A DNA stretch of 64,000 nt, from the NCBI RefSeq assembly GCF_002080455.1, contig NZ_CP020555.1, positions 1,426,001-1,490,000 on the forward strand, written 5' to 3'. The position numbers and the translations under genes are program-made. Positions within the stretch are counted from its first letter, which is position 1; every line of letters begins with the position of its first letter. This DNA comes from Streptomyces sp. Sge12. GTDB lineage: Bacteria > Actinomycetota > Actinomycetes > Streptomycetales > Streptomycetaceae. Of this stretch, positions 8,660 to 17,553 are shown in pieces. The notes under the pieces are model-generated. The model did no database searches and was not told where the DNA came from. It was given only the letters and a program-made list of their open reading frames with translations.

Positions 8660-9687
8660 GCCGACGTACCCCGGTTGCCGCCGATCGTCTCCCGGGCCGC
8701 GCGCAGGGACTCCTTGAGGGAGCCCATGGTGGCGAGGACGGCGGTGGGCTCGTAGCCGCAGTGCGCCATGCAGTTCGCGCAGCGCGGGTCCTTTCCGCGG
8801 CCGTACTTGTCCCAGTCGGTGTCGTTGATGAGCTCGCGGTACGTCGGTACGTACCCGTCGCTCATCAGATAGCAGGGACGCTGCCAGCCGAAGAGGGAGT
8901 AATTCGGAATGGCCCAGGCCGTGCAGGGGAAATCAGCTTTCCCTTCCAGGAAGTCCAGGAAGAGCGGGGAGTGGTTGAGCCGCCAGCGCCGCCGGTTGCC
9001 GCCCGCGAAGGCTTTCCTGAAGAGTTCCCGGGTCTGCTCGACGCCGAGGAAGTGCTCCTGGTCGGGAGCCTTTTCGTAGGCGTAGGCGGGGGAGATCATC
9101 ATCTCGTCGACCTGGAGGTCGTCATTGAGGTAGTTGAGCACCTCGATGATCGTCTGGGGGGTGTCGGTGTTGAAGAAGGTGGAGTTCGTGGTCACCCGGA
9201 AGCCGCGCCTCTTCGCCTCCTTGATGGCCGCGACCGCCTCGTCGAAGACGCCTTCCTTGGCCACGGACTCGTCGTGGCGCTCGCGCAGCCCGTCGATGTG
9301 CACGGCGAAGGCGAAGTACGGGGAGGGCGTGAACTTCTCGATCTTCTTGCGCAGCAGCATCGCGTTGGTGCACAGGAACACGTACTTCCGGCGCGCCACC
9401 AACTGGCGGACGATCTCGTGGATCTGCGGGTGCATCAAGGGCTCGCCGCCCGCGATGGACACCATGGGGGCACCGGACTCGAGCACGGCGCCGACCGCCT
9501 GGGCGACCGGCATGCGCTGCTTGAGCACCCCGGCCGGGTGCTGGATCTTCCCGCACCCCTCACAGGCCAGGTTGCAGGCGTAGAGCGGTTCCAGTTCGAC
9601 GATCAGGGGGAACTTCTCGCGCTTGCGGAGCTTCTGTTCGAGAAGATACGTCCCGACCCTGATGGACTGGCGCAGCGGCATGGCCAT
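8656..9687 (-). CDS. hpnH: Adenosyl-hopene transferase HpnH (radical SAM)
   Basis: 343-residue radical SAM enzyme that adds the adenosyl radical to diploptene to give adenosylhopane, the first side-chain step. The cluster motif is C38-x3-C42-x2-C45 (ACNLACEGCGKIQ), followed by the SAM-binding GGEPLMHP. A C-terminal cysteine cluster (CANCMAHCGYEP) is typical of HpnH. I chose the ATG at 9687 because GGAGGTGA sits six bases upstream; longer in-frame starts lie inside hpnG. There are 5 bp between the hpnG stop and this start. Confidence 0.93.
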   Translation of the reverse strand: MAMPLRQSIRVGTYLLEQKLRKREKFPLIVELEPLYACNLACEGCGKIQHPAGVLKQRMPVAQAVGAVLESGAPMVSIAGGEPLMHPQIHEIVRQLVARRKYVFLCTNAMLLRKKIEKFTPSPYFAFAVHIDGLRERHDESVAKEGVFDEAVAAIKEAKRRGFRVTTNSTFFNTDTPQTIIEVLNYLNDDLQVDEMMISPAYAYEKAPDQEHFLGVEQTRELFRKAFAGGNRRRWRLNHSPLFLDFLEGKADFPCTAWAIPNYSLFGWQRPCYLMSDGYVPTYRELINDTDWDKYGRGKDPRCANCMAHCGYEPTAVLATMGSLKESLRAARETIGGNRGTSA

Positions 9688-9692
9688 CTGGC

Positions 9693-10358
9693 TCACCTCC
9701 TGGGGAGCAGCAACGAACGGTGCCATTCATGAAACGCGGGCAGTACGGCACGCAGGACACGGAAGGCCGATATTCCCCCGCGAACCGTGCCGATACGGAC
9801 GAGCTCGTGCTCCGGAGCGTCCACGATCACCCGGACGGCCGCAACCGGGCGGTCACCGCCCCGGGTGGCGGCCCACAGGGTGGCCGCGGACTCCATGTCG
9901 ACCGCGATCGCGCCGGTGGCGCGCAGCTGCGCGCGCTCTTGGCCGCGGACGACGTGGTCGGATCCGGTCAGCGCGCCGGTGTGCACGGTCCGGCCCGGGG
10001 CGGCCCGGGCCAGTGCTTCGGCGAGCAGGGCACTGCCGGTGCACGGGACGGTCCCGTGCGGATCCCGGGTCTCCTCGGCGACGACCAGGTCACCGGGGTG
10101 CATGCCGGGGACCAGCCCGGCGCAGAACCCGGTCGCGAGGACGGCGGCCCGGTCCATCCCGGGCCGCCCCAGTGCCCGGCCGACGGCCCGCTCGGCCGCG
10201 CTCGGGCCCATCCCGGTGCGCAGCAGGGTGTGCCCGCCGGCCGGCCCGCGGTCCGGCCCGCGCCCGGCGCTGCGCAGCGCGGCCTGCTCGATGCGCAGTG
10301 CGCAGGCCACCAGCAGCGGATCGGGACCCGGGGCCCGGGGCCCGCCCGCGGCGGACAT
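9693..10358 (-). CDS. hpnG: Hopanoid phosphorylase/nucleosidase HpnG
   Basis: 221-residue nucleoside phosphorylase-fold protein. HpnG removes adenine from adenosylhopane to give ribosylhopane. Features that fit the PNP/MTAN family are the phosphate-loop-like TGMGPSAAERAV, ATGFCAGLVPGMHPGDLVV, and the active-site ribose/base motif VDMESAATLWAA. The ATG overlaps the TGA of the cyclase gene by one base (TGATG), indicating coupling. It is shorter and more divergent than housekeeping MTA phosphorylases, and the position between shc and hpnH fixes the role. Confidence 0.9.
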   Translation of the reverse strand: MSAAGGPRAPGPDPLLVACALRIEQAALRSAGRGPDRGPAGGHTLLRTGMGPSAAERAVGRALGRPGMDRAAVLATGFCAGLVPGMHPGDLVVAEETRDPHGTVPCTGSALLAEALARAAPGRTVHTGALTGSDHVVRGQERAQLRATGAIAVDMESAATLWAATRGGDRPVAAVRVIVDAPEHELVRIGTVRGGISAFRVLRAVLPAFHEWHRSLLLPRR

Positions 10359-12685
10359 CACGCCTCCCCGGCCGGGGAGAACGGTTCTCCGTACAGGTAG
10401 CGGCCGAGCGCGGTGAGCGGGAACACCTGCCGGTACAGGTGGTAGTTGATGGAGAAGTCCCAGGGGAAGCCGGTCCCGGTGAAGTACGGCTCGTCCCAGG
10501 TGCCGTCCTCCCGCTGGGTCTCCACGAGGTACGCGATGCCCCGCTCGACGGCCTTGCCCTCGCGTTCGCCCGCCGACAGCAGGGCCATCAGCGCCCAGGC
10601 GGTCTGCGAGGCGGTGGAGGCGCCCTTCCCGGCCCAGGACGGGTCCTTGTAGGAGCGCTGGTCCTCGCCCCACCCGCCGTCCTCGTTCTGTACGGACTCC
10701 AGCCAGCGCACGGCCCGCCGGATCGCGGGGTGCCCCGGCGCGATGCCCGCCGCGACGAGGGCCGGGACCACCGACCCGGTCCCGTAGATGTAGTTGGTGC
10801 CCCAGCGGCCGAACCAGCCGCCGCTCGGCTCCTGTTCGGCGAGCAGCCAGGCGATGCCGCGCCGGGTCCGCGCGTCGCCCGCCCGGCCCTCGAAGGCGAG
10901 CATCTCCACCACGTGGGCGGTGACGTCGGCCGAGGGCGGGTCGATGACCTCGCCGAAGTCGCAGAAGGGCAGCTTGTTCGGGAAGGGGCTGGTGTTGTCG
11001 GCGTCGAAGGCTCCCCACGCCCCGTTCCGCGACTGCATGCCGAGGTTCCAGGACACCCCGCGGGCGATGGCCGCCTCGACCCGGGCCGGGTCCGGGTGCT
11101 TGATCCGGCGCAGGGCGAGGACCACTTCGGCGGTGTCGTCGATATCGGGGTAGGTGTCGTTGTGGAACTCGAACGCCCAGCCGCCGGGGGCGAGTCCGGG
11201 CCGGCGCACCGCCCAGTCCCCGGTGCGGACGATCTCCTCGCCGAGCATCCAGTCGGCGGCCTTGACCAGTGCGGGATGGTCGGGCCGCAGTCCCGCGTCG
11301 GCCAGGGCGATCGCGGCGAGGCAGGTGTCCCACACCGGGGACTGGCAGGCCTCGATCATCCGGGCGCCGTCCTCGCGCCACACCGCGAACCGGTCCAGGG
11401 ACTCCAGTCCGGCGCGCATCACCGGATGCCGCAGGTCGTAGCCGAGCAGGTGCAGGGCGATGACCGAGTACACGGCGGGCGGCTGGATCCCGCCCCAGCA
11501 GCCGTCGTTCTCCTGGCGTTCGATGATCCAGCGGCCGGCGGTGGCCATCGCCGCCTTGCGCAGCCGGCGCGGGGCGAACCGCCGGTAGACGTGCAAGGCC
11601 CGGTCCATGCGCTGGAAGGCGCCGTCCCAGCTGGTCAGCGGGGCGAGTCCGGCGACGGGGTGGGGATTCCGGGCGTCGGCGTGCAGCTCGTCCAGGGCGA
11701 AGGGGGCCGGGCGGACCGGGCGCAGTGCGGAGACCACGGTGAGGGGCACGATGGTCTGGCGGGCCCAGCAGCCGAAGTCGTAGATGTTCAGGGGCACCCA
11801 GGACGGCAGGAAGACCAGTTCGGGCGGGAGTTCGGGCAGGTGGTCCCAGTTCCACCAGCCGAAGAGGGCCAGCCAGATCCGGGTGAAGACGCGGGCGGCG
11901 GCGATCCCCCCGTGGGCCCGGATCCAGGCCGAGGCGCGGCTCATGTGGGGGGCGTCCGGCGCGTCCCCGGCCAGGCGCAGTGCGACGTACGCCTCGATGG
12001 TGGCGGACAGTTCGGGCGGTCCGCCGTGGAAGGTGGCCCAAGTGCCGTCGTCCCGCTGCTCGCCGCGGATGAAGAGGGCGGCGGCGCGGGTGGTGGCCTC
12101 GTCCCGGATGCCGAGGAACTGCCGCAGCAGCAGGTCCTCCGCGTCCATGGTGACGTTGGTCTCCAGGTCGCCCTTCCACCAGCCCTCGGGGTCCTGGCGC
12201 TCCAGCAGGTTCCGGGTGGCGCGCGCGGCGGCCTCGTACACCCCCGGCCGGACGCCCTCCGGTGGTCGGCGCAGGTCGGCGGCCGTGGTGGTCCGGCCCG
12301 GCCGGTCGGGCCCCGGGCCGGCGGACGGGTCCGCGGTGCGGGCACGGCCGCCGCCCCGGCCGGTGTCCGGCGCGGTGGGGCCGGCCGGCTTCGCCTCGGG
12401 CGGCATCGTGGCCACGCCCTGCCGGCCGGCGGGCGGGAGCAGCGGCCCCGGTTCGGCCGCCGGTGGGGCGGAGCGGGCGCCCTGCGGGCCGGGCGTGCCC
12501 GGCGGCCCGTACTCGGCCCGCGGGCCTGCCCGCCCCGCACGGGTCGGGGCGGGCGGCCGCCCCGGTTCCGCGGCCGGGCCGCGGGCGCGCCCCACGCCGG
12601 TGCCTGCCGGGAGCCCCTGGGCGCCCGGAGTTGATTCGCTGCCAGCGCCAGCGCCCTCGGCGCTGCCGTCGGTCGTCGCTGTCAT
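10358..12685 (-). CDS. shc: Squalene-hopene cyclase
   Basis: 775-residue class II triterpene cyclase converting squalene to hopene/diplopterol at the membrane. The protonating motif is DIDD at 514-517. Several QW repeats are visible, for example QDPEGWW, QENDGCWG, QEPSGGWFG, QNEDGGWGE and QREDGTWDE. The catalytic core begins near residue 140. The first 135 residues are a Gly/Pro/Ala/Arg-rich low-complexity extension, which makes the protein over 100 residues longer than the usual 630-680. A later start at the ATG of residue 94 (VATMPPEAKP) is possible but has no clear ribosome site. The preceding 120-bp gap is the largest in the operon and may hold an internal promoter; AAGGGGAAG lies just ahead of the ATG. 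Confidence 0.95.
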   Translation of the reverse strand: MTATTDGSAEGAGAGSESTPGAQGLPAGTGVGRARGPAAEPGRPPAPTRAGRAGPRAEYGPPGTPGPQGARSAPPAAEPGPLLPPAGRQGVATMPPEAKPAGPTAPDTGRGGGRARTADPSAGPGPDRPGRTTTAADLRRPPEGVRPGVYEAAARATRNLLERQDPEGWWKGDLETNVTMDAEDLLLRQFLGIRDEATTRAAALFIRGEQRDDGTWATFHGGPPELSATIEAYVALRLAGDAPDAPHMSRASAWIRAHGGIAAARVFTRIWLALFGWWNWDHLPELPPELVFLPSWVPLNIYDFGCWARQTIVPLTVVSALRPVRPAPFALDELHADARNPHPVAGLAPLTSWDGAFQRMDRALHVYRRFAPRRLRKAAMATAGRWIIERQENDGCWGGIQPPAVYSVIALHLLGYDLRHPVMRAGLESLDRFAVWREDGARMIEACQSPVWDTCLAAIALADAGLRPDHPALVKAADWMLGEEIVRTGDWAVRRPGLAPGGWAFEFHNDTYPDIDDTAEVVLALRRIKHPDPARVEAAIARGVSWNLGMQSRNGAWGAFDADNTSPFPNKLPFCDFGEVIDPPSADVTAHVVEMLAFEGRAGDARTRRGIAWLLAEQEPSGGWFGRWGTNYIYGTGSVVPALVAAGIAPGHPAIRRAVRWLESVQNEDGGWGEDQRSYKDPSWAGKGASTASQTAWALMALLSAGEREGKAVERGIAYLVETQREDGTWDEPYFTGTGFPWDFSINYHLYRQVFPLTALGRYLYGEPFSPAGEA

Positions 12686-12805
12686 GGCTTCCCCTTAGAA
12701 CAGTGTCCTGTGCTGTGCTGGGGTCTGCCGTCGGCCGGTGCGCGCCACGCTCAGGTGGCGGCGCCGGCCGGCGACTCGCGATTCATATCCGCTGTCGGGT
12801 GGCGA

Positions 12806-13981
12806 TCACCTCTTGCGCACGACGACGAAGTCCGCGAGGGCCACGAGCTGGTCGCGCACGCGCTGCGGCATGTCGACGTCGTCCAGGGCCCGGATCGCGA
12901 CGGCGTGCTGGCGGCGTGCCTCGTCGGCGGTCCACCGGCGGCCGCCGGCCGCCTCGATGAGGGCCGCGCGGGCCGCGAACTCCTCCTCCGAGAAGTTCTC
13001 GAAGTCGCTGCTCTTGGCGTCGGCGGCGAGCAGTTCGGCGAGCTGCTCGGAGGCCTCCCCGCCGGCCGCGAGGGCGGCGACGACGGGCAGGGACTTCTTG
13101 CGCTGACGCAGGTCGCTCCAGGTCTGCTTGCCGGTCGCCTCCGGGTCGCCCCAGATGCCCAGCAGGTCGTCGACGGCCTGGAAGGCGAGGCCCAAGTGGT
13201 AGCCGTACTCCTCCAGCTTGTCGGCGGTACGGTCGTCCGCGCCGCCGAGGACGGCGCCGATGGAGACCGCGCAGGCGAGCAGGGCGCCGGTCTTGTTGCC
13301 CTCCATCTCCAGGCACTCCTCGACGCTGACGCGCTCGCGGTGCTCGTAGGAGATGTCCTGCGCCTGGCCGTCGATGAGCTTGCGGCTGGCGGTGGTCAGC
13401 CGGCGGGTCGCACGGCCCGCCTCCACGGTGCCGAGCTCCAGCAGCACCTCGTTGGCGAGGGCGAACAGGGCGTCGCCGACGAGGATCGCGAGGGCCGGTC
13501 CGTGCACCTTCCACACCGTGTCGCGGTGGCGGCGCTGCTCGTCGCCGTCCATCAGGTCGTCGTGCAGCAGCGAGAAGTTGTGCACGAGCTCGACCGCGAC
13601 GGCGCCGGGGATGCCGACCTCGGGTGCGGCGCCCGCGGCCTCGGCGGAGAGCAGCGCGAGGGCGGGGCGCACGGCCTTGCCGCCGTCGCCGTCGGCCACG
13701 TTGCCCTGGGCGTCGATCCAGCCGAAGTGGTAGGCGGCGACGGTGTCCATGGGCGCCGCGAGCCGGTCGACGGCTGCGCGGAGCGCGGGGGTCGACAGCG
13801 TACGGCCGCGTTCCAGGAGAGCGATCGTGTCCGCCTTCTCCACGCCCCCTCCGGCTGTGCCCACACTGGCATCCGTGTTCTCGACAGCCGGATTCCCCGG
13901 GTTCACTGGCTCTCCTCTTGTTCCTGTACGTGCTGTGCTCGTGGTGCTGGTGGTGCCGGTGCTGCTGGTGGTGCTCGTCAT
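12806..13981 (-). CDS. Polyprenyl diphosphate synthase (FPP-type) of the hopanoid operon
   Basis: 391-residue trans-isoprenyl diphosphate synthase. The two Asp-rich Mg-binding motifs are DDLMD at 141-145 (first, FARM) and DDLLGIWGD at 272-280 (second, SARM). In this operon it presumably makes the farnesyl diphosphate used by HpnD/HpnC. The first 45 residues are Ser/Thr/Gly-rich and not part of the fold. The ATG overlaps the hpnE stop by 4 bp and has a good GGAGG, so the long N-terminus is probably real. Chain length cannot be read with certainty from the sequence. Confidence 0.9.
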   Translation of the reverse strand: MTSTTSSTGTTSTTSTARTGTRGEPVNPGNPAVENTDASVGTAGGGVEKADTIALLERGRTLSTPALRAAVDRLAAPMDTVAAYHFGWIDAQGNVADGDGGKAVRPALALLSAEAAGAAPEVGIPGAVAVELVHNFSLLHDDLMDGDEQRRHRDTVWKVHGPALAILVGDALFALANEVLLELGTVEAGRATRRLTTASRKLIDGQAQDISYEHRERVSVEECLEMEGNKTGALLACAVSIGAVLGGADDRTADKLEEYGYHLGLAFQAVDDLLGIWGDPEATGKQTWSDLRQRKKSLPVVAALAAGGEASEQLAELLAADAKSSDFENFSEEEFAARAALIEAAGGRRWTADEARRQHAVAIRALDDVDMPQRVRDQLVALADFVVVRKR

Positions 13982-15357
13982 GCCGCCTCCTGCAGAGGGT
14001 GTTCGCGGTGGCGGCCGAGCGCGGCGAGCGCGGCGTGTGCCGCGCTCAGTCCGCTCCGGACGGCGCTCTCCATGGTCGCGGGCCAGCCCGTGGCAGTCCA
14101 CGCACCGGCGAGGTAGAGCCCCGGCGTGTCGGTGCGCGCCCCGGGGCGCAGCCGGCCGACGCCGGGGGTGGGGGCGAAGGTGGCCGTCCGCTCCCGGGTG
14201 ACGAAGAAGTCCCGTACCTTGGCGCCGCGCGCGGCCGGCAGCAGCCGCTCCAGCTCGGGCAGGTACTTGGCGCGCAGGACCGAGACGGGCTCGTCGATGT
14301 CGTCCTGGGCGACGGACTGGGAGAGCGCCAGGTACTGGCCGCCGTCGGGGAGTCCGGAGGAGTCGGTGCGGTCGAAGACCCACTGCACCGGGGAGCCGAG
14401 GGCGGCGAAGAAGGGCTGCTTGAGCACCTTGCGGTCGTAGACCACGTGGACGTTGAGGATGGGCGCGGTGCCGATGTCCAGGAGCTTGTCGGGGTCGGGC
14501 AGGGCGCCGGCGGGCAGCAGTGCGTGCGCCTCGCGCTGCGGGACGGCGAGGACCACGGTGCCCGCCTCCAGGGACTCGTCCTCGGTGTCGATCCGCCACG
14601 CCCCCTCGGGCATGCGGGAGATGTCGGTGACCCGGGTGCGCAGCTCGGTCCGTACGCCTGCCGCGTCGAGCGCCTTGCGGGCGAGGGTGTCGTGCAGTTC
14701 GCCCAGCGGGACCCTGGCCCAGCCGATGTCGGCGGCGCCGTTCTCGGAGAGCAGGCCGGTCTTGAAGACCATGGCGGCCAGGCCCAGCGAGGACTGCTCG
14801 GCGGTGGCGTTGAGGGTGGCGATGCCGACGAGGTCCCACAGGGCCTCGATCGTGCGGGCCGACTGCCCGTAGCGGCTGAGCCAGGTCGCGAAGTCCAGGC
14901 CGTCCAGCGCCGGGTCGGTGGGGTCCAGGCGGCGCAGCGCGAGCGCGGCGCGGCCGACGCTCAGGCGCTCGGCGAGGGACAGGTGCGGGTAGCAGGCGAG
15001 CGATCCGGCCAGGTGCAGGGGCACGGGCAGGGCGCTGCGGCGCAGCCGGCCCAGGCGCGGGCCGCCGGGGTGGGCGACGTCCAGGACGGGAACGTCGAGC
15101 CGGTCCTGGAGGGGGGCGAGGGCGGCGCCGTCGACGCGGTCGAGGAACCACCGGTAGGCGGTGCAGCAGCGCAGGTAGACGTGCTGGCCGTTGTCGACGT
15201 CGAGGTCGCCGCGCTTGAAGGAGAAGGCGAGGCCGCCGAGCCGCGGGCGGCCCTCCATCAGGGTGACGCGGAGCCCGGCGTCGGCGAGTTCGAGGGCGGT
15301 GGTGACCCCGGCGAGTCCGCCGCCCACGACGACGGCGTGCTGTTCGATGCCGTTCAT
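13978..15357 (-). CDS. hpnE: Hopanoid squalene synthase component HpnE (FAD amine oxidase-like)
   Basis: 459-residue flavoprotein. It has an N-terminal FAD Rossmann motif VVVGGGLAGVTTALELADAG (9-28), the LGGLAFSF segment of phytoene-desaturase-like oxidases, and a C-terminal FAD motif (GLYLAGAWTATGWPATMESA). With HpnC and HpnD it forms the three-enzyme route from farnesyl diphosphate to squalene; HpnE reduces hydroxysqualene. The ATG overlaps the stop of the small upstream ORF (ATGA), and GGGGGAGG precedes it. It overlaps the polyprenyl synthase start by 4 bp. Confidence 0.93.
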   Translation of the reverse strand: MNGIEQHAVVVGGGLAGVTTALELADAGLRVTLMEGRPRLGGLAFSFKRGDLDVDNGQHVYLRCCTAYRWFLDRVDGAALAPLQDRLDVPVLDVAHPGGPRLGRLRRSALPVPLHLAGSLACYPHLSLAERLSVGRAALALRRLDPTDPALDGLDFATWLSRYGQSARTIEALWDLVGIATLNATAEQSSLGLAAMVFKTGLLSENGAADIGWARVPLGELHDTLARKALDAAGVRTELRTRVTDISRMPEGAWRIDTEDESLEAGTVVLAVPQREAHALLPAGALPDPDKLLDIGTAPILNVHVVYDRKVLKQPFFAALGSPVQWVFDRTDSSGLPDGGQYLALSQSVAQDDIDEPVSVLRAKYLPELERLLPAARGAKVRDFFVTRERTATFAPTPGVGRLRPGARTDTPGLYLAGAWTATGWPATMESAVRSGLSAAHAALAALGRHREHPLQEAA

Positions 15358-15665
15358 GCGCCCTCCCCCGTGCTGCGCCGGCCCTGCGGGCCGGCCGGTC
15401 GGTCCTCGGCGGGCGCCGCGGCCCCGCCCGGTGCGAAGTCCCGTGGGAGAGACGCGGCCGCCTGCGCCGTGGTTGCCCGGAACCGGGCCCCGGGCCGCGC
15501 GGGGGCGCGGTGCGGGCGCGGGTGCGCGGGCGCGCTCGCCGGGTGCCCGGCGCCGGGCACCGCGCGGGCGGCGTCCCCGCCGGGACGGCCCGGCGGGCAC
15601 GTGCACGCCGCGGCGGGCGCGGCCGGACCGGCTGCCGCCGGCGCGGGCCGGGTGATCGCGGCCAT
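15354..15665 (-). CDS. Small uncharacterised protein coupled between hpnD and hpnE
   Basis: 103-codon ORF that fills exactly the space between hpnD and hpnE. Its ATG overlaps the hpnD TGA by one base and its TGA overlaps the hpnE ATG (ATGA), with GGAGGAGGGG upstream. The product is Pro/Ala/Arg-rich, has CTCPPGRPGG near residue 22, and ends in a more structured tail (RATTAQAAASLPRDF). I recall small DUF6380-type proteins at this place in other Streptomyces hopanoid clusters, and the tail may match them; this is from memory. Function is unknown; it might only serve to keep translation continuous. Confidence 0.6.
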   Translation of the reverse strand: MAAITRPAPAAAGPAAPAAACTCPPGRPGGDAARAVPGAGHPASAPAHPRPHRAPARPGARFRATTAQAAASLPRDFAPGGAAAPAEDRPAGPQGRRSTGEGA

Positions 15666-16627
15666 CAGCCCCTCCTCCGCGTGCTGCGGCGGGACACGGT
15701 GCGCGCGTCGAGGCCGGACAGGCCGCGCACGGCGACGTACGCCTTCTCGTGCGGCGGCAGCGACACACGGCCCCGCAGCACCGCCTCGGGCTCGCGCTCG
15801 ATGCGGTCCAGCAGGCGCCGGTAGATGCCGGCCATGGCGGCGACGCAGGCGCCGCTGCGCCGGTCGAGCATCGGCAGCAGCCGGTAGCCCTCGGCGAACA
15901 GGGCCCGGGCGCGGCGGACTTCGTGGTGGACCAGCCCGGCGAAGTCGGCGCCGGCGGGCATCCGGTCGCTGTGGAAGCCGTCCGAGCAGCCGAACTTGGC
16001 GAGGTCCTCGGCGGGCAGGTAGGTGCGTCCGTTGCCGGCGTCCTCGCGAACGTCGCGCAGGATGTTGGTGAGTTGCAGGGCGAGGCCGAGGGTGTCGGCG
16101 TACTCCGCGGCGCGCGCGGAGTCGGAAGCCCCGAGGGCGGAGCCGTTCACCGTGCCGAACACGCCGAGCGAGAGCCGCCCGATGGCTCCGGCCACGCAGC
16201 GGCAGTAGGTCCTGAGGCCGTCCCACGTCTCGTAGGTCTCGCCGCGGACGTCCATCAGGACCCCGTCGATGAGTTCGTCGAGGCCGCCGAGCGGGATGGG
16301 GAAGCGGCGCGCGGCGTGCGCGAGGGCGACGGCGACCGGGTCGGTGTCGTCCTCGTCGATCTCCTCGGCCCGGATCCGCCCGAGCAGGGCGCGGGTCTCC
16401 TCGAGCCGGGCGAACTTGGCCTCGGGCGCCAGCGTGCCGTCGCCGATGTCGTCGACCCGCCGCGAGAAGGCGTACAGCGCGGACATCGCCTGCCGCTTGT
16501 CGTTCGGCAGCAGCCGGATGCCGTAGGCGAAGTTGCGTGCCTGGGCACCGGTGACGGCCTCGCAGTAGCTGTAGGCGGCCTGGACCGGTGCGGACACGTG
16601 TGTGGGGCCCTCCACGGTCGGGCTCAC
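15665..16627 (-). CDS. hpnD: Presqualene diphosphate synthase HpnD
   Basis: 320-residue squalene/phytoene synthase-family enzyme that joins two farnesyl diphosphates to presqualene diphosphate. The two Asp-rich motifs are YAFSRRVDDIGD (about 52-63) and QLTNILRDVREDAGNGRTYL (about 185-204). The GTG start overlaps the hpnC TGA by 4 bp (GTGA). Length and motifs are normal for HpnD. It works upstream of HpnC and HpnE. Confidence 0.93.
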   Translation of the reverse strand: MSPTVEGPTHVSAPVQAAYSYCEAVTGAQARNFAYGIRLLPNDKRQAMSALYAFSRRVDDIGDGTLAPEAKFARLEETRALLGRIRAEEIDEDDTDPVAVALAHAARRFPIPLGGLDELIDGVLMDVRGETYETWDGLRTYCRCVAGAIGRLSLGVFGTVNGSALGASDSARAAEYADTLGLALQLTNILRDVREDAGNGRTYLPAEDLAKFGCSDGFHSDRMPAGADFAGLVHHEVRRARALFAEGYRLLPMLDRRSGACVAAMAGIYRRLLDRIEREPEAVLRGRVSLPPHEKAYVAVRGLSGLDARTVSRRSTRRRG

Positions 16628-17553
16628 CCCTTTCTCGGCGCTGTGCGCAGGACGGCGGCCACCTCGCGGAGCAGGCCGCTCTTGGTGGGCTTGGGCGGGC
16701 CGGGGAGGACGTCGAAGCCGGCGGCGGTGACGGCTCGCAGGGCCGCACGCCCCCCTCCCACGAAGCCCGCGAGCAGCAGCCGGAGTCTGCCGTGCACGCT
16801 ACCCACGAGCGGGGTGCCTTCATTCAGCAGCTCGCGTGCGCGATCGCATTCGAATGCGATCAGGGAGCGCACGGACGCGCCGGCGGTCGGGGCCGCGAGC
16901 TCCGCCTCGGTCACGTGGAAGCGGTGCATGTGCTCGGCGGGCAGGTAGATCCGGTCGCGGCCGAGGTCCTCGGCGACGTCCTGGACGTGTTCGACGATCT
17001 GCAGGGCGGTGCAGACGGCGTCGGAGCGGCGGATCCGTTCGGGGGTGCTGGTGCCGGTGAGGGAGAGCACGAGGCGGCCGACCGGGTTCGCGGACAGCTC
17101 GCAGTAGCCGAGCAGGTCCGCGTACGTCCCGTAGCGCGCGACGTACTGGTCCTGGCGGTTGGCCTCGATGAGTCCGAGGAACGGCTCGGGGGTCAGGTCG
17201 TGGGCGCGCACGACGGGCCGCAAAGCCTGCAGCAGCGGGTGCCGCGGGGGGCCGTCCGTGCCGCCGAACACCCGGTGCAGATCCGCCTCGAGGGCGTCGA
17301 GCATGGCGAGCCGGTCGTCGACGGCGGCGGGGTCCAGGCCGAGGAGGACGGCGTCGCGGCCCCCGGGGGCGAGGTCGCCGTCGCCGATGTCGTCGACGAG
17401 GCGGGCGTAGCCGTAGACGGCGGTCAGTCCGTCGCGCCAGGCGCGGGGCAGGAAGACGGGGGCGACGGGGAAGTTCTCCGCCGTCGCCTTGTCGAGGGTG
17501 GCGTTCACGTGGACCGTGTCGGACAGGGGCCGGATGCCGTGCCCCGGGGTCAC
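16624..17553 (-). CDS. hpnC: Hydroxysqualene synthase HpnC
   Basis: 309-residue squalene/phytoene synthase homologue. HpnC converts presqualene diphosphate to hydroxysqualene. The N-terminal TAENFPVAPVFLPRAWR is characteristic of HpnC. Asp motifs are YARLVDDIGDGD (about 48-60) and the second EHVQDVAEDLGRDRIYL (about 188-204), which is slightly degenerate relative to HpnD. The GTG start overlaps the stop of a 21-codon leader ORF. First structural gene of the hopanoid operon. Confidence 0.92.
   Translation of the reverse strand: MTPGHGIRPLSDTVHVNATLDKATAENFPVAPVFLPRAWRDGLTAVYGYARLVDDIGDGDLAPGGRDAVLLGLDPAAVDDRLAMLDALEADLHRVFGGTDGPPRHPLLQALRPVVRAHDLTPEPFLGLIEANRQDQYVARYGTYADLLGYCELSANPVGRLVLSLTGTSTPERIRRSDAVCTALQIVEHVQDVAEDLGRDRIYLPAEHMHRFHVTEAELAAPTAGASVRSLIAFECDRARELLNEGTPLVGSVHGRLRLLLAGFVGGGRAALRAVTAAGFDVLPGPPKPTKSGLLREVAAVLRTAPRKG

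Noticed and set aside
9623..12634. 1003-codon plus-strand open frame
   Set aside because: It is antisense to hpnG and the cyclase; its translation is Gly/Arg/Pro-rich with no motifs, as expected for a shadow frame in high-GC DNA.
12806..15151. 781-codon minus frame upstream of the polyprenyl synthase
   Set aside because: The extra N-terminal 390 codons are the wrong frame of hpnE; a good ribosome site and ATGA overlap mark the start at 13981.
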